This document shows positions 22,251 through 32,968 of a stretch of DNA of 64,000 bases, in pieces; the first letter of the stretch is position 1; each line of letters opens with the position of its first letter. The position numbers were made by a program, and so were the translations under genes. Origin of the DNA: Reticulitermes speratus (taxonomy: Eukaryota > Arthropoda > Insecta > Blattodea > Rhinotermitidae); contig JAJKFL010000013.1 in assembly GCA_021186555.1 (NCBI GenBank), forward strand, positions 39,371,144 through 39,435,143, in the 5' to 3' direction. The notes under the pieces were generated by a model. It was not told the origin of the DNA, searched no databases, and saw nothing but the letters and a program-made list of their open reading frames with translations.

Positions 22251-24970
22251 AGCTTACGTCATAGTGACGGGCATTGCGTAGTGTCTTGCGACAGGTCCAC
22301 AGCTTACGTCATAGTGACGGGCATTGCGTAGTGTCTTGCGACAGGTCCACAGCTTACGTCATAGTAACGGGCATTGCGTAGTGTCTTGCGACAGATCCAC
22401 AGCTTACGTCATAGTGACGGGCATTGCGTAGTGTCTTGCGACAGATCCACAGCTTACGTCATAGTAACGGCATTTGCGTAGTGTCTTGCGACAGATCCAC
22501 AGCTTACGTCATAGTGACGGGCATTGCGTAGTGTCTTGCGACAGATCCACAGCTTACGTCATAGTGACGGGCATTGCGTAGTGTCTTGCGACAGGTCCAC
22601 AGCTTACGTCATAGTGACGGGCATTGCGTAGTGTCTTGCGACAGGTCCACAGCTTACGTCATAGTGACGGGCATTGCGTAGTTGTCTTGCGACAGATCCA
22701 CAGCTTACGTCATAGTGACGGGCATTGCGTAGTGTCTTGCGACAGATCCACAGCTTACGTCATAGTAACGGGCATTGCGTAGTGTCTTGCGACAGATCCA
22801 CAGCTTACGTCATAGTGACGGGCATTGCGTAGTGTCTTGCGACAGATCCACAGCTTACGTCATAGTGACGGGCATTGCGTAGTCTGTCTTGCGACAGGTC
22901 CACAGCTTACGTCATAGTGACGGGCATTGCGTAGTCTGTCTTGCGACAGATCCACAGCTTACGTCATAGTGACGGGCATTGCGTAGTGTCTTGCGACAGA
23001 TCCACAGCTTACGTCATAGTGACGGGCATTGCGTAGTCTGTCTTGCGACAGGTCCACAGCTTACGTCATAGTGACGGGCATTGCGTAGTCTGTCTTGCGA
23101 CAGGTCCACAGCTTACGTCATAGTGACGGGCATTGCGTAGTCTGTCTTGCGACAGATCCACAGCTTACGTCATAGTGACGGGCATTGCGTAGTCTGTCTT
23201 GCGACAGGTCCACAGCTTACGTCATAGTGACGGGCATTGCGTAGTCTGTCTTGCGACAGGTCCACAGCTTACGTCATAGTGACGGGCATTGCGTAGTGTC
23301 TTGCGTCAGGTCCACAGCTTACGTCATAGTGACGGTTATTGCGTAGTGTCTTGCGACAGGTCCACAGCTTACGTCATAGTGACGGTAATTGCGTAGTGTC
23401 TTGCGACAGGTCCACAGCTTACGTCATAGTGACGGTAATTGCGTAGTGTCTTGCGACAGGTCCACAGCTTACGTCATAGTGACGGGCATTGCGTAGTGTC
23501 TTGCGACAGATCCACAGCTTACGTCATAGTGACGGGCATTGCGTAGTGTCTTGCGACAGGTCCACAGCTTACGTCATAGTGACGGTAATTGCGTAGAGTC
23601 TTGCGACAGGTCCACAGCTTACGTCATAGTGACGGGCATTGCGTAGTGTCTTGCGACAGGTCCACAGCTTACGTCATAGTGACGGGCATTGCGTAGTGTC
23701 TTGCGTCAGGTCCACAGCTTACGTCATAGTGACGGTTATTGCGTAGTGTCTTGCGACAGGTCCACAGCTTACGTCATAGTGACGGGCATTGCGTAGTGTC
23801 TTGCGTCAGGTCCACAGCTTACGTCATAGTGACGGTTATTGCGTAGTGTCTTGCGACAGGTCCACAGCTTACGTCATAGTGACGGTAATTGCGTAGTGTC
23901 TTGCGACAGGTCCACAGCTTACGTCATAGTGACGGTAATTGCGTAGTGTCTTGCGACAGGTCCACAGCTTACGTCATAGTGACGGGCATTGCGTAGTGTC
24001 TTGCGACAGATCCACAGCTTACGTCATAGTGACGGGCATTGCGTAGTGTCTTGCGACAGGTCCACAGCTTACGTCATAGTGACGGTAATTGCGTAGAGTC
24101 TTGCGACAGGTCCACAGCTTACGTCATAGTGACGGGCATTGCGTAGTGTCTTGCGACAGGTCCACAGCTTACGTCATAGTGACGGGCATTGCGTAGTGTC
24201 TTGCGTCAGGTCCACAGCTTACGTCATAGTGACGGTTATTGCGTAGTGTCTTGCGACAGGTCCACAGCTTACGTCATAGTGACGGTAATTGCGTAGTGTC
24301 TTGCGACAGGTCCACAGCTTACGTCATAGTGACGGTAATTGCGTAGTGTCTTGCGACAGGTCCACAGCTTACGTCATAGTGACGGTAATTGCGTAGAGTC
24401 TTGCGACAGGTCCACAGCTTACGTCATAGTGACGGGCATTGCGTAGTGTCTTGCGACAGGTCCACAGCTTACGTCATAGTGACGGTAATTGCGTAGAGTC
24501 TTGCGACAGGTCCACAGCTTACGTCATAGTGACGGTAATTGCGTAGAGTCTTGCGACAGGTCCACAGCTTACGTCATAGTGACGGTAATTGCGTAGAGTC
24601 TTGCGACAGGTCCACAGCTTACGTCATAGTGACGGGCATTGCGTAGAGTCTTGCGACAGGTCCACAGCTTACGTCATAGTGACGGTAATTGCGTAGAGTC
24701 TTGCGACAGGTCCACAGCTTACGTCATAGTGACGGTAATTGCGTAGAGTCTTGCGACAGGTCCACAGCTTACGTCATAGTGACGGGCATTGCGTAGAGTC
24801 TTGCGACAGGTCCACAGCTTACGTCATAGTGACGGTAATTGCGTAGAGTCTTGCGACAGGTCCACAGCTTACGTCATAGTGACGGTAATTGCGTAGAGTC
24901 TTGCGACAGGTCCACAGCTTACGTCATAGTGACGGTAATTGCGTAGTGTCTTGCGACAGGTCCACAGCTT
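22251..24970. repeat. 50-bp minisatellite seeded by an RTE end, about 54 copies
   Basis: Unit AGCTTACGTCATAGTGACGG + GCATTGCGTAGTGTCTTGCG + ACAGGTCCAC. Some units (22,881-23,260) are 52 bp and read GTAGTCTGTCTTGCGACAGG, which matches the RTE terminus at 43,990 (one base differs, TTACGACAGG). The array runs straight into a truncated RTE fragment. Variants GGTTATT, GGTAATT and GCGTAGAGTC define higher-order structure; 23,281-23,760 recurs 500 bp later. Confidence 0.97.
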
Positions 24971-25146
24971 CTTTCAGAGCGAGTTCTCCAGAGAGTGCGG
25001 TCTAGTGCTGTTTCTTTCAAACTTCACTATTTTATCTTTTTCTTACGGTCATTCAGTAGTTTACGTCCTCTTCCTCGTCTTCCCGTCTCTTATATCTTTG
25101 CTTCAATAACTTGTTTCACAAGGCAGTTACTGCGCAAGATGTGTCC
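24966..25146 (-). mobile_element. Truncated RTE-like fragment (C-terminal coding end)
   Basis: CTTTCAGAGCGAGTTCTCCA, GTGCGGTCTAGTGCT, CAGTAGTTTACGTCCTCTTC and GGCAGTTACTGCGCAAGATG align with 44,020-44,212, the antisense C-terminal coding region of the RTE-like element at 44-47 kb. Similarity stops near 25,146. It is continuous with the 50-bp array and evidently supplied part of its unit. Confidence 0.85.
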
Positions 25147-25214
25147 TTGTTATGTAAGTTGCAATATAGGCATATGGATACGGCGAGTTTTAATTCTTTT
25201 CCTCTTTTTCTTCG

Positions 25215-25390
25215 CAACCGCACAAGTTGACTTAAGCTTCTGACTTGTAGGCCTATTGGGTAGGTATCCGGTTCGAACCTCGCCGGGTAGACGACCTTCC
25301 TTGACAGGGTTTTTCTTCGTCTTCTTTATCGCTCCAGGAAAGTTCCGGGTAACACTTGCAATTGTTACTAACCGCTTGCTACCAATTTAT
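25215..25390 (+). mobile_element. SINE copy, family P4
   Basis: TTGACTTAAGCTTCTGACTT, B-box-like CCGGTTCGAACCTCGCCGGG, CGACCTTCCTTGACAGGG and CAGGAAAGTTCCGGG match the copies at 12.77 and 62.47 kb. Decayed. Confidence 0.6.
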
Positions 25391-25409
25391 TAGGCCTAAT
25401 CATCCCAAC

Positions 25410-25663
25410 ACCGATCCCAGTGGCCGTGCGGTCTAAGGCGTGGGTCTGCGGCCGCTTGCTTGCTGGGATTGTGGGTTCGAATCCCACTGGCGGCATGGAT
25501 GTCTGTCTCTTGTGGGTGTTGTGTTTTGTCAGGTAGAGGCCTCTGCGTCGGGCTGATCACTTGACCAGAGGAGTCCTACCGAGTGTGGTGTATCTGAGTG
25601 TGATCGTGAAGCCTCGATACTGAGGAGGCCCTGGCCCACTAGGGGCTGTCGAGCCAGGAAAAA
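25410..25663 (+). mobile_element. tRNA-derived SINE, family P2, 12-bp TSD
   Basis: Complete plus-strand copy. Perfect direct repeats AATCATCCCAAC at 25,398-25,409 and 25,664-25,675. The head reads GGCCGTGCGGTCTAAGGCG with B box GTGGGTTCGAATCCCAC, like tRNA-Leu/Ser; the body has GGATGTCTGTCTCTTGTGGG and the end GGGCTGTCGAGCCAGG plus A tail. This is the clearest P2 copy and defines its ends. Confidence 0.92.
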
Positions 25664-25805
25664 AATCATCCCAACTTTCGACTCTGTATAATTGGATGAC
25701 TGACAGCGTCATTAAAGTAGCCACAAATATATAAACATATTGTGGACTATATAGTAAGTGCACACAACATTTATTAAGAATGAACAGATCACTCTTGCCC
25801 GATTT

Positions 25806-26068
25806 TTTTTTCAAATGGCTCGACAGCCCCTTGGGGGCCTAGGCCGCCTCATTTTTCGAGGCTTCACGATCACACACTTTAGACACACCACACTCGGTAG
25901 GACTCCTCTGGACGAGTGACCAGCCCGTCGCAGAGACCTCTACCTGACAATACACAACACTCACAAGAGACAGACATCCGTGCCCTAGGCGGGATTGGAA
26001 CCCACAATCCCAGCAAGCGACCGGCCGTAGACCCACGCCTTAGACCGCGCGGCCACTGGGATCGGCAC
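25806..26068 (-). mobile_element. tRNA-derived SINE, family P2, 12-bp TSD
   Basis: Minus-oriented copy with direct repeats CTTGCCCGATTT at 25,794-25,805 and 26,069-26,080. T run then GGCTCGACAGCCCC at the left, B-box complement GGATTGGAACCCACAATCCC, A-box complement CGCCTTAGACCGCGCGGCC at the right. It lies only 130 bp from an opposite copy, giving a possible inverted pair. Confidence 0.9.
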
Positions 26069-26080
26069 CTTGCCCGATTT

Positions 26081-26630
26081 AGTGTACAAATGAATTCAAA
26101 CCAGCAGAAGAGACATGGATCGACCAACGAAAAGATGGAGAGAAGAGACAATACCTTACACTCTGCTGTCGTGCTCATCGTTACATGGCTTGTAAGGTCG
26201 TACCAGCCGGGGCTGCATCTTACGGTTTATTGCATTATCATTCTGTCCGATTCCGTTCTTGTAGCGCATAATTACCGCCTTCTTGACTGTGGGGCCATCT
26301 CGCGTCAGATAGTGAGGAATCCTGCGTTTCTAATTAACAAGATGATTAAAGAAAAGCAAAGGGTTGTTCAGTTGATGAGGCGGCTGGCATTACAGCCCCC
26401 AGAGGGGTCGTACATCGTAAGCTACAACCCCTGGCGCATTTAACTGGGCTGTTAACAAGTTATGCATAATTGAATGTAATTCACAGTTGCAAGAGAAAGT
26501 TTTCAAGAATATGGAGGGGTTAAAATTAATGCTGGCATTATTACATGGCTGAAACAAACTTTTAAAGCCGAGTGGTTACTATATGTACCGCCAGTTTAAC
26601 ATACAATTCTTCGTTCTGCCCACAGAGCGC
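26081..26630. other. Unannotated spacer
   Basis: A 175-codon frame (25,916-26,443) starts inside the SINE and continues here. With half of it SINE, I do not support a gene. Confidence 0.4.
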
Positions 26631-27190
26631 ATTTATGTGTTTTGTACGGATCTTAGAACAAACAGCGATCATTTCCTCATATAGCATTAACTGACTGGTT
26701 TGTATAACTGAGACGGAGTGTGTTTACTGCGCGGTACGGACTGTATTTATGTGTTTTGTGTGGATCTCAGAACAAACAGCGATTATTTCACTGTACAGCA
26801 TTAACTGACTGGTTTGTATAACTGAGACGGAGTGTGTTTACTGCGCGGTACGGACTGTGTTTATGTGTTTTGTGTGGATCTCAGAACAAACAGCGATTAT
26901 TTCACTGTACAGCATTAACTGACTGGTTTGTATAACTGAGACGGAGTGTGTTTACTGCGCGGTACGGACTGTATTTATGGTTTGTGTGATCAAACAAACA
27001 GCGATTATTTCACTGTACACGCATTAACTGACTGGTTTGTATACTGGACGGAGTGTGTTTACTGCGCGGTACGGACTGTATTTATGTGTTTTGTATGGAT
27101 CTCAGAACAAACAGCGATCATTTCCTCATATAGAATTAACTGACTGGTTTGTATAACTGAGACTGGTGGTGTTTCCTGCGCGGTACGAGT
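26631..27190. repeat. 114-bp tandem repeat, about 5 copies
   Basis: Unit with CAGAACAAACAGCGATTATT, GCATTAACTGACTGGTTTGT and GTGTTTACTGCGCGGTACGG. The fourth unit (about 26,973-27,060) has several small deletions absent from its neighbours. A single diverged reversed monomer lies at 36,175-36,290. Confidence 0.92.
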
Positions 27191-27800
27191 TGAATCTCTA
27201 AATACTGTTCAAGTTTATATCGTCTTTGAACAAAAGTGTTAGTGGTACAGTGTTTTTTCCGAGTACTTTTGTGTTCCCTGTCAGTGTCATTCCACCAGTG
27301 CTTCGACATCGTCTCCTACATGTTGGTCTTACCAGAAGGACAAACGGGCGAAGCCTGGGAACCTTCCAAAAGTAATGCTCTTTCGTAAATCGGGAAGCAT
27401 TGAACGGAAGAAATACTTTCATTCTTCTAAAGGCTAGACAGAATTGGACTTTATCATAAACTGCTAATTGCTAATAATTGCAGACTTATAAATATCCTCC
27501 TTTTTTATAAACTGATCTGTACTTCTGGTATTATCACGCCTTGTCTCCATATGTGTCCTATAATTTTGTGTGTGTATATGTATACGTTCATACACATTGA
27601 AATGTATAGGCTTGTATACAATGAGTAGTTTTCTTAAGCATGCTTGTATTCACTACGGAGGATGTATTCACTGTCAGTGTCTGACAGATGGCGTTAATCA
27701 CCAAACAGCCTCAACATGTCCATACTTTTACCTATATATTCTTACAGACATAGATACACACGAGACTTTATGATTGATTTATTCTGAGTTTGTCATCCAC
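27191..27800. other. Unannotated spacer
   Basis: No supported gene; contains short AT-rich segments. Confidence 0.4.
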
Positions 27801-27802
27801 TC

Positions 27803-28070
27803 ACGGCCTATATAACGTAATCGGTATAACTACTTGCTGCGGAAGGGACTGTCCGGGGTTCGAACCCCGGTAGGGGCAAGATATTTTCTGTCCTCCATAT
27901 CCGTCCGGACCGGCCCTAGGACCCACCCAGCTTCCTGTGGAATGTGTACCGGGGCTGTATCCCGGGGCGTGGCATTGACCATCCACGCCTTTGAGCACCG
28001 AGTTTAAGAATAGGTGGAGCTATACCTCTTCCCCCATCTTTGCCTGCATTGGTATGTTACAAAGCGACCT
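27803..28070 (+). mobile_element. tRNA-derived SINE, family P5
   Basis: Head with CGTAATCGGTATAACTACTTG and B box GGGGTTCGAACCCCGGTAGG, then CCGTCCGGACCGGCCCTAGG and GAGCTATACCTCTTCCCCC. Same order as the 4.42 and 53.13 kb copies. Confidence 0.8.
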
Positions 28071-28919
28071 TTATGCAATCACAAATGGCGCAGTTACTCT
28101 CAGTGTTTGACAGACGGTGATAATCATCAAATGACCTTGACATGTTCACACTTCCATCTGTAATGGACTTCTGGGGAAGGATATGGAAGGAGGCGGCCTT
28201 AGTCTCTTTTGAAAAGTTATCTCAGCCTTTGTCTGGAAAGACTGAGGTAAAACAGAAATCCTCATTCACGATAATTGGTCTTCGCGCAGAACATTGAGAC
28301 CGGGACTTTTAGAATATGATTGATTTGGGTATTAAGTTATTGCGTGGCTTTATTTCAGAGGCAGAGATTATATAGCGTCAAATGGGATGTAAAGACGATC
28401 ATGGAATTAGGATAGGCAAGGAGTTGGAAGATAACCGTAAGGAGCAGAAGGGAGAGACGGGATTACGCACGAATCACCCCTTTCAGGGTAACCGACGACC
28501 CATTCGCAATTTGAACCAGGTATCTCCAAAATACATATCTACAGAATTGCTTCTGAAACAGGCTTCCCGGTTTTTGATGATGATAAATTCAGATTACGCA
28601 CTGAACTACTAGAGTCGTGGCTCCGTCTGCCTCATTCCTTACTAATGGCCAGGAAACAGTAAGAATTCACAGAGCGGCACTGTGAACTTTCAATTGAAAG
28701 AGTTGCTTGGCGTTGAACCTCGGACTGAATGAGCTCAGCGTTGGAGAGGGGAGGGGAGGGGAGGGTCTGTAGGGCTGCAGATAAATGCTGGCGATAAGGT
28801 ACAGCTGCATACAATGGCGGACGGGACGATCAAATTCGGTACCCGGCGCTTCTTCTATAGTTCCAGGAAATAAGAGGCTTCGTCTCACCGTTTGTGAGCC
28901 CTTTGCAGTACAGATTGCT
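28071..28919. other. Unannotated spacer
   Basis: No supported gene; includes a short GGGGA-type repeat at 28,748-28,766. TTTGACAGACGGTGATAATC near 28,105 resembles CTGACAGATGGCGTTAATCA near 27,680, possibly a decayed duplication on either side of the SINE. Confidence 0.35.
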
Positions 28920-29125
28920 TTTGTAAATTTCAGTAGTCCAGTCCAAATTAATTTTTCACAAAATTTCTAATCTTTATATTCCAAAGAGCAGCCACTAAAT
29001 GGCAGGAGCTTAAGGAAAATTACGTAAAACTTTTTAAAATAACGTGTCGATATGAGCTCGACACTGGACCTGGTGTAGTGTACAGCACTGTCGAGTTTAG
29101 CTCGACGTTGGGTGAGTAAGGGTTA
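28920..29125 (+). repeat. Dispersed unnamed repeat U1
   Basis: CAGTCCAAATTAATTTTTCA, GGCAGGAGCTTAAGGAAAAT, then GTCGATATGAGCTCGACACTGG and GCACTGTCGAGTTTAGCTCGAC match the U1 copies at 7.83 and, reversed, 35.3 kb. Confidence 0.65.
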
Positions 29126-29694
29126 ATATTTGTTAATGATTCATTTGAAGTTACATTCTGGATGTAACATTTTTTCTCGTGTTACTTACGTTTGTGTTCA
29201 GTTTACAGTCGGAGTCGGAATAACTCAATATGTGTAGTGACTAGGCAACGTACGGGGTTCGAGTTTCGTTAGGGACAGAGTGCGGCCGGAGCTTGAAGCT
29301 GAACACACCATCTCCTGCTAAGTTTAAAAATGCATTCCCTATATGCCTTCAGGACATAGCGCGATTATCCCTTTAATGAAGATGGGTTTAAAATTCCAAC
29401 TACTGCCCAGGATGGAGGGTTTTTAATTTTTATTACCCTTAAATGCATTCATAACCGTACAGTGCACCGAGGCCGTCTGCATGTGAAGAATTAAAGGTCC
29501 GTACAGTGCACCGAAGCTGGTATTGAAAGTTTAAGCGCATGAATAACTATTTGTAGTTATTGTTTAGCAACATGTCTGATATTTAGGTATGTCCCAACGG
29601 TACGACTTAAGAACTGTCACTCACTGTTTGTCTGACATAAAATATTGAAAATTTAACATCCTGCCACATAGAGGCTAGATGCATTTGCGACCCT
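29126..29694. other. Unannotated spacer
   Basis: GTACAGTGCACCGA occurs twice (29,458 and 29,493), a short local duplication. GGGGTTCGAGTTTCGTTAGG near 29,255 could be a decayed B box. No gene. Confidence 0.35.
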
Positions 29695-30060
29695 ATATTA
29701 ACTAACTAACTAATTAACTAACTAACTCCATGGAGCAGAGTCCTTCTTGAGAAGCTAACAGGTCGTCAGCTAGTCAAGAAATTCCCCGCAATATATGAAA
29801 CCCGAAGGTTCATTACCGCATTCACAACAGCCCGCCACCTGTCCCTATCCTGAGCCATATCAATCCGATCCATGCCCTCCCATCTCATTTCTTGAAGATC
29901 CGTTTTAATATTATCCTCCCATCTACGCCTGGGTTTTCCAAACGGTCTCCTCCCTCAGGTCTCCCCACCCAATTCCTGTATGCACCTCTCCCATTCCCCA
30001 TACGTGCTACATGCCGCGCCAACCTCATTCTTCTTGGTCTCGAGATTAGAATGCAGGACC
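29695..30060 (-). mobile_element. 3'-end fragment of LINE family 2
   Basis: Begins (TAAC)n (tail on the minus strand), then CTCCATGGAGCAGAGTCCTT, CTTGAGAAGCTAACAGG, CTATCCTGAGCCATATCAAT. The minus frame (29,885-30,073) has [20 protein letters not shown] and VGRPEG, typical of RTE-like C-termini. The best-preserved fragment of this family here. Confidence 0.8.
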
Positions 30061-30329
30061 CTATATTATCCAACTTAATTAACTTCTCACTAGATCATTT
30101 CTAGACCACTACCTTAATTTTCCCGTGCTAAAGAGTCAGTGCCGTTATTCAGTTGTTATGTGAACGTGGCCGCTTAAACTAAGTTGAAGGTTATTTGAAG
30201 ACGGTGTAGGACCACGTTATAACGCGACGTTTAGGGTTTGGACTTTGCCCATCATCCTATTATTTACATACGAGTTACGACACTGTCAGAGATCGTAACG
30301 CTAGCTTCACACATAGGCACTTAATCGGG

Positions 30330-31440
30330 TTCTGTTATTTGTATCAAAACACCTTTCGGTAGCTAGTTCTGTTATTTGTATCAAAACACCTTTCGGTAGC
30401 TAGTTCTGTTATTTGTATCAAAACACCTTTCGGTAGCTACTTCTGTTATTTGTATCAAAACACCTTTCGGTAGCTAGTTCTGTTATTTGTATCAAAACAC
30501 CTTTCGGTAGCTAGTTCTGTTATTTGTATCAAAACACCTTTCGGTAGCTATTTCTGTTATTTGTATCAAAACACCTTTCGGTAGATAGTTCTGTTTTTTG
30601 TATCAAAACACCTTTCGGTAGCTAGTTCTGTTATTTGTATCAAAACACCTTTCGGTAGCTAGTTCTGTTATTTGTATCAAAACACCTTTCGGTAGCTAGT
30701 TCTGTTATTTGTATCAAAACACCTTTCGGTAGCTAGTTCTGTTATTTGTATCAAAACACCTTTCGGTAGCTAGTTCTGTTATTTGTATCAAAACACCTTT
30801 CGGTAGCTAGTTCTGTTTTTTGTATCAAAACACCTTTCGGTAGCTAGTTCTGTTATTTGTATCAAAACACCTTTCGGTAGCTAGTTCTGTTATTTGTATC
30901 AAAACACCTTTCGGTAGCTAGTTCTGTATTTGTATCAAAAACCTTTCGGTAGCTATTCTGTTATTGTAATCAAACATCACCTTTCGGTAGCTATTCTGTT
31001 ATTTGTATCAAAACACCTTTCGGTAGCTAGTTCTGTTTTTTGTATCAAAACACCTTTCGGTAGCTAGTTCTGTTATTTGTATCAAAACACCTTTCGGTAG
31101 ATAGTTCTGTTTTTTGTATCAAAACACCTTTCGGTAGCTAGTTCTGTTATTTGTATCAAAACACCTTTCGGTAGCTAGTTCTGTTATTTGTATCAAAACA
31201 CCTTTCGGTAGCTAGTTCTGTTATTTGTATCAAAACACCTTTCGGTAGCTAGTTCTGTTATTTGTATCAAAACACCTTTCGGTAGCTAGTTCTGTTTTTT
31301 GTATCAAAACACCTTTCGGTAGCTAGTTCTGTTATTTGTATCAAAACACCTTTCGGTAGCTAGTTCTGTTATTTGTATCAAAACACCTTTCGGTAGCTAG
31401 TTCTGTTTTTTGTATCAAAACACCTTTCGGTAGCTAGTTC
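30330..31440. repeat. 37-bp minisatellite, 30 copies
   Basis: Unit TTCTGTTATTTGTATCAAAA + CACCTTTCGGTAGCTAG. Variants have TTTTTTG for TTATTTG or GATAG for GCTAG. A local cluster of small indels at about 30,925-30,995 contrasts with otherwise near-identical copies. Confidence 0.96.
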
Positions 31441-31839
31441 TTTTCCGTCATCAGGTAAAAACAAAAATGATGAAAAATACTCTGTTGGGTCCATTTGGCT
31501 GCATCCGAAGTCCATACTCTAAGACATCTCAGTCCAGTAGACCCAACGTAGCAGGTTTCATATTCTGTGTAGATATCTAATGACGGAAGCACAAGGTGAC
31601 CCAAAAAGGTCAATGTATATCCCAGCTCGATGTCCCACCTTTGTTACAAAATTGAGATTAAAATTGTGTAAGTTTATCCTGTCTTGCCAGACAAAACGGA
31701 AATGAAATACAGTATTGCTATTACCACAGAGCAGTAAGGGCATAACAGCGTTGGCTCGCAGTCCGTTCTTTTAGAACATATACAGCGTGGTATTGGTGTT
31801 CAGTCGGTACAGCTGCCTAACGCAGTTAACCACTGTTAC
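31441..31839. other. Unannotated spacer
   Basis: No gene or repeat that I can support. Confidence 0.4.
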
Positions 31840-31904
31840 AGATCAATATATCAACCAAATTATGCACTTAATAAAATATATTTAGAAGCAAGTATAAAAC
31901 TTCT

Positions 31905-31952
31905 ACATGTTTCGACACCGGGGTGCCATCGTCAGGGAGTTATTCTGAACAA
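31905..31952 (-). ncRNA. Hammerhead-like core, left arm of element B
   Basis: Minus strand reads CUCC, CUGACGA, U, GGCACC/GGUGUC stem II, GAAA, CAUGUA, GAAGU. CUGANGA and GAAA are intact. Stem I next to the core is weaker than in the right arm because G is replaced by A. Confidence 0.5.
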
Positions 31953-32180
31953 ACTAGTACAAGGCCAATACGCTAATCTAGGTATTGTGTCGCCGTTATT
32001 AAAATGATTAAAATATTAGAATTCTAAAATACACAAAGTTAATAATCATAAAATTACAGTGTTATATTTACAACTTCGTAATTTATTCATTAAATTTATG
32101 TATTTTAGAATTTTGATATTTTAATTGTTTTAAGAAGGGAGACACAATAGCTAGATTAGCTCTTGGCCTTGTACTTCTTT

Positions 32181-32251
32181 ATTCAGAATAATTCCCTGAT
32201 GATGGCACCTCGGTGCCGAAACATGTAGGAGTTTTATACATGCTTCTGAAT
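32181..32251 (+). ncRNA. Hammerhead-like core, right arm of element B
   Basis: Plus strand: UUCC, CUGAUGA, U, stem II GGCACC/GGUGCC, GAAA, CAUGUA, GGAG. UUCC can pair with GGAG (stem I). A further ATTCAGAA (32,181-32,188) is perfectly complementary to TTCTGAAT (32,244-32,251), extending stem I beyond an internal loop. ACAUGU is a palindrome, so stem III may form between two molecules. Predicted cleavage after A32,227. Confidence 0.6.
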
Positions 32252-32374
32252 GTATTTTATTAATTGCGTAATTTGGCTGATATATTGATTGTAAGAATAT
32301 GCACGGTGTGAGTAACATAAAATTCACTGTTACAGGTTTGGTTTTTTTGGGGGGTAAAACAAAGGAAGGCAAAG

Positions 32375-32475
32375 TTATCCCTCTCTACGCCATAAAGACA
32401 TATAGGGGTAATAGAGGTATAGCTCCATTTACTCTTAACCTCGACACTAGACGGAGGGCAGTGATTTTGTAAGTT
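32375..32475 (-). mobile_element. 3' piece of a P5 SINE
   Basis: Complements of the P5 end: GAGGTATAGCTCCATTTACT, CTTAACCTCGACACTAGACG and TCTCTACGCCATAAAGACAT match the reversed 3' part of copies at 4.42 and 60.2 kb. The head is missing. Confidence 0.55.
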
Positions 32476-32505
32476 TGACCTTCGGCCGCTACAGCCGCGT
32501 GACAC

Positions 32506-32966
32506 AGTTCACCACACTCTGTTAGAGTTTCTTGACTATGATAGTGTTGATATCCAAAAACTATATCAGTTCCGCAGTGTTTTGCAAGGACACAGTGCGA
32601 TATGATATTGCTGGTATCCAGTCGCTATAGCAGTGTAACGATCTCGGTTCACCATGAAGAGCAGCGAGCGACCTGGTCGCGTGACATATCGGCTGTGCAG
32701 ATCCTATCAGGCGGTGCAATTGTCCGTGGAAAGGAAGATTTCTCTCATGAACTGCTTCTGTCCCTCGTCACTATCGCAGACGGCACTAGCCCACTGCTAT
32801 GGGCAGGTTTTGTGGGCTGAGAGAACGCAGTCTGACGTTCATTGGGCTGTAGTCTTCTTCTTCCTTTCAGTCTTTCATTATATCTTCATGTATCGTTCTG
32901 TTTTGTTTGCACACATTTTTTGCTACATCTTCAACTCCTTTCTTTTATATTATTTAATTATTTATT
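32506..32966. other. Unannotated spacer
   Basis: Contains a 110-codon plus frame (32,654-32,986) with a hydrophobic end rich in F, L and Y but no identifiable domain. I do not support it as a gene. Confidence 0.35.
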
Positions 32967-32968
32967 TG

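Larger units (their letters stand above)
31840..32291. mobile_element. Hammerhead inverted-repeat element B
   Basis: About 452 bp that is almost entirely an inverted repeat: arms of about 185 bp (31,840-32,025 and 32,105-32,291) around an AT-rich spacer. Left end GATCAATATATCAACCAAAT matches the complement of the right end. Each arm carries a hammerhead-like core, on opposite strands, both pointing outward. Non-coding; probably a non-autonomous Penelope-like derivative (inference). Confidence 0.75.

Noticed and set aside
22251..24970. CRISPR-like or regulatory array of CRE sites (each unit has TTACGTCA)
   Set aside because: TTACGTCA resembles a cAMP-response-type site, but it is fixed in a tandem unit with no gene nearby, so repeat expansion explains it better.
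25916..26443. 175-codon frame starting in a SINE
   Set aside because: About the first 55 codons are reversed SINE; the remainder shows no recognisable protein.
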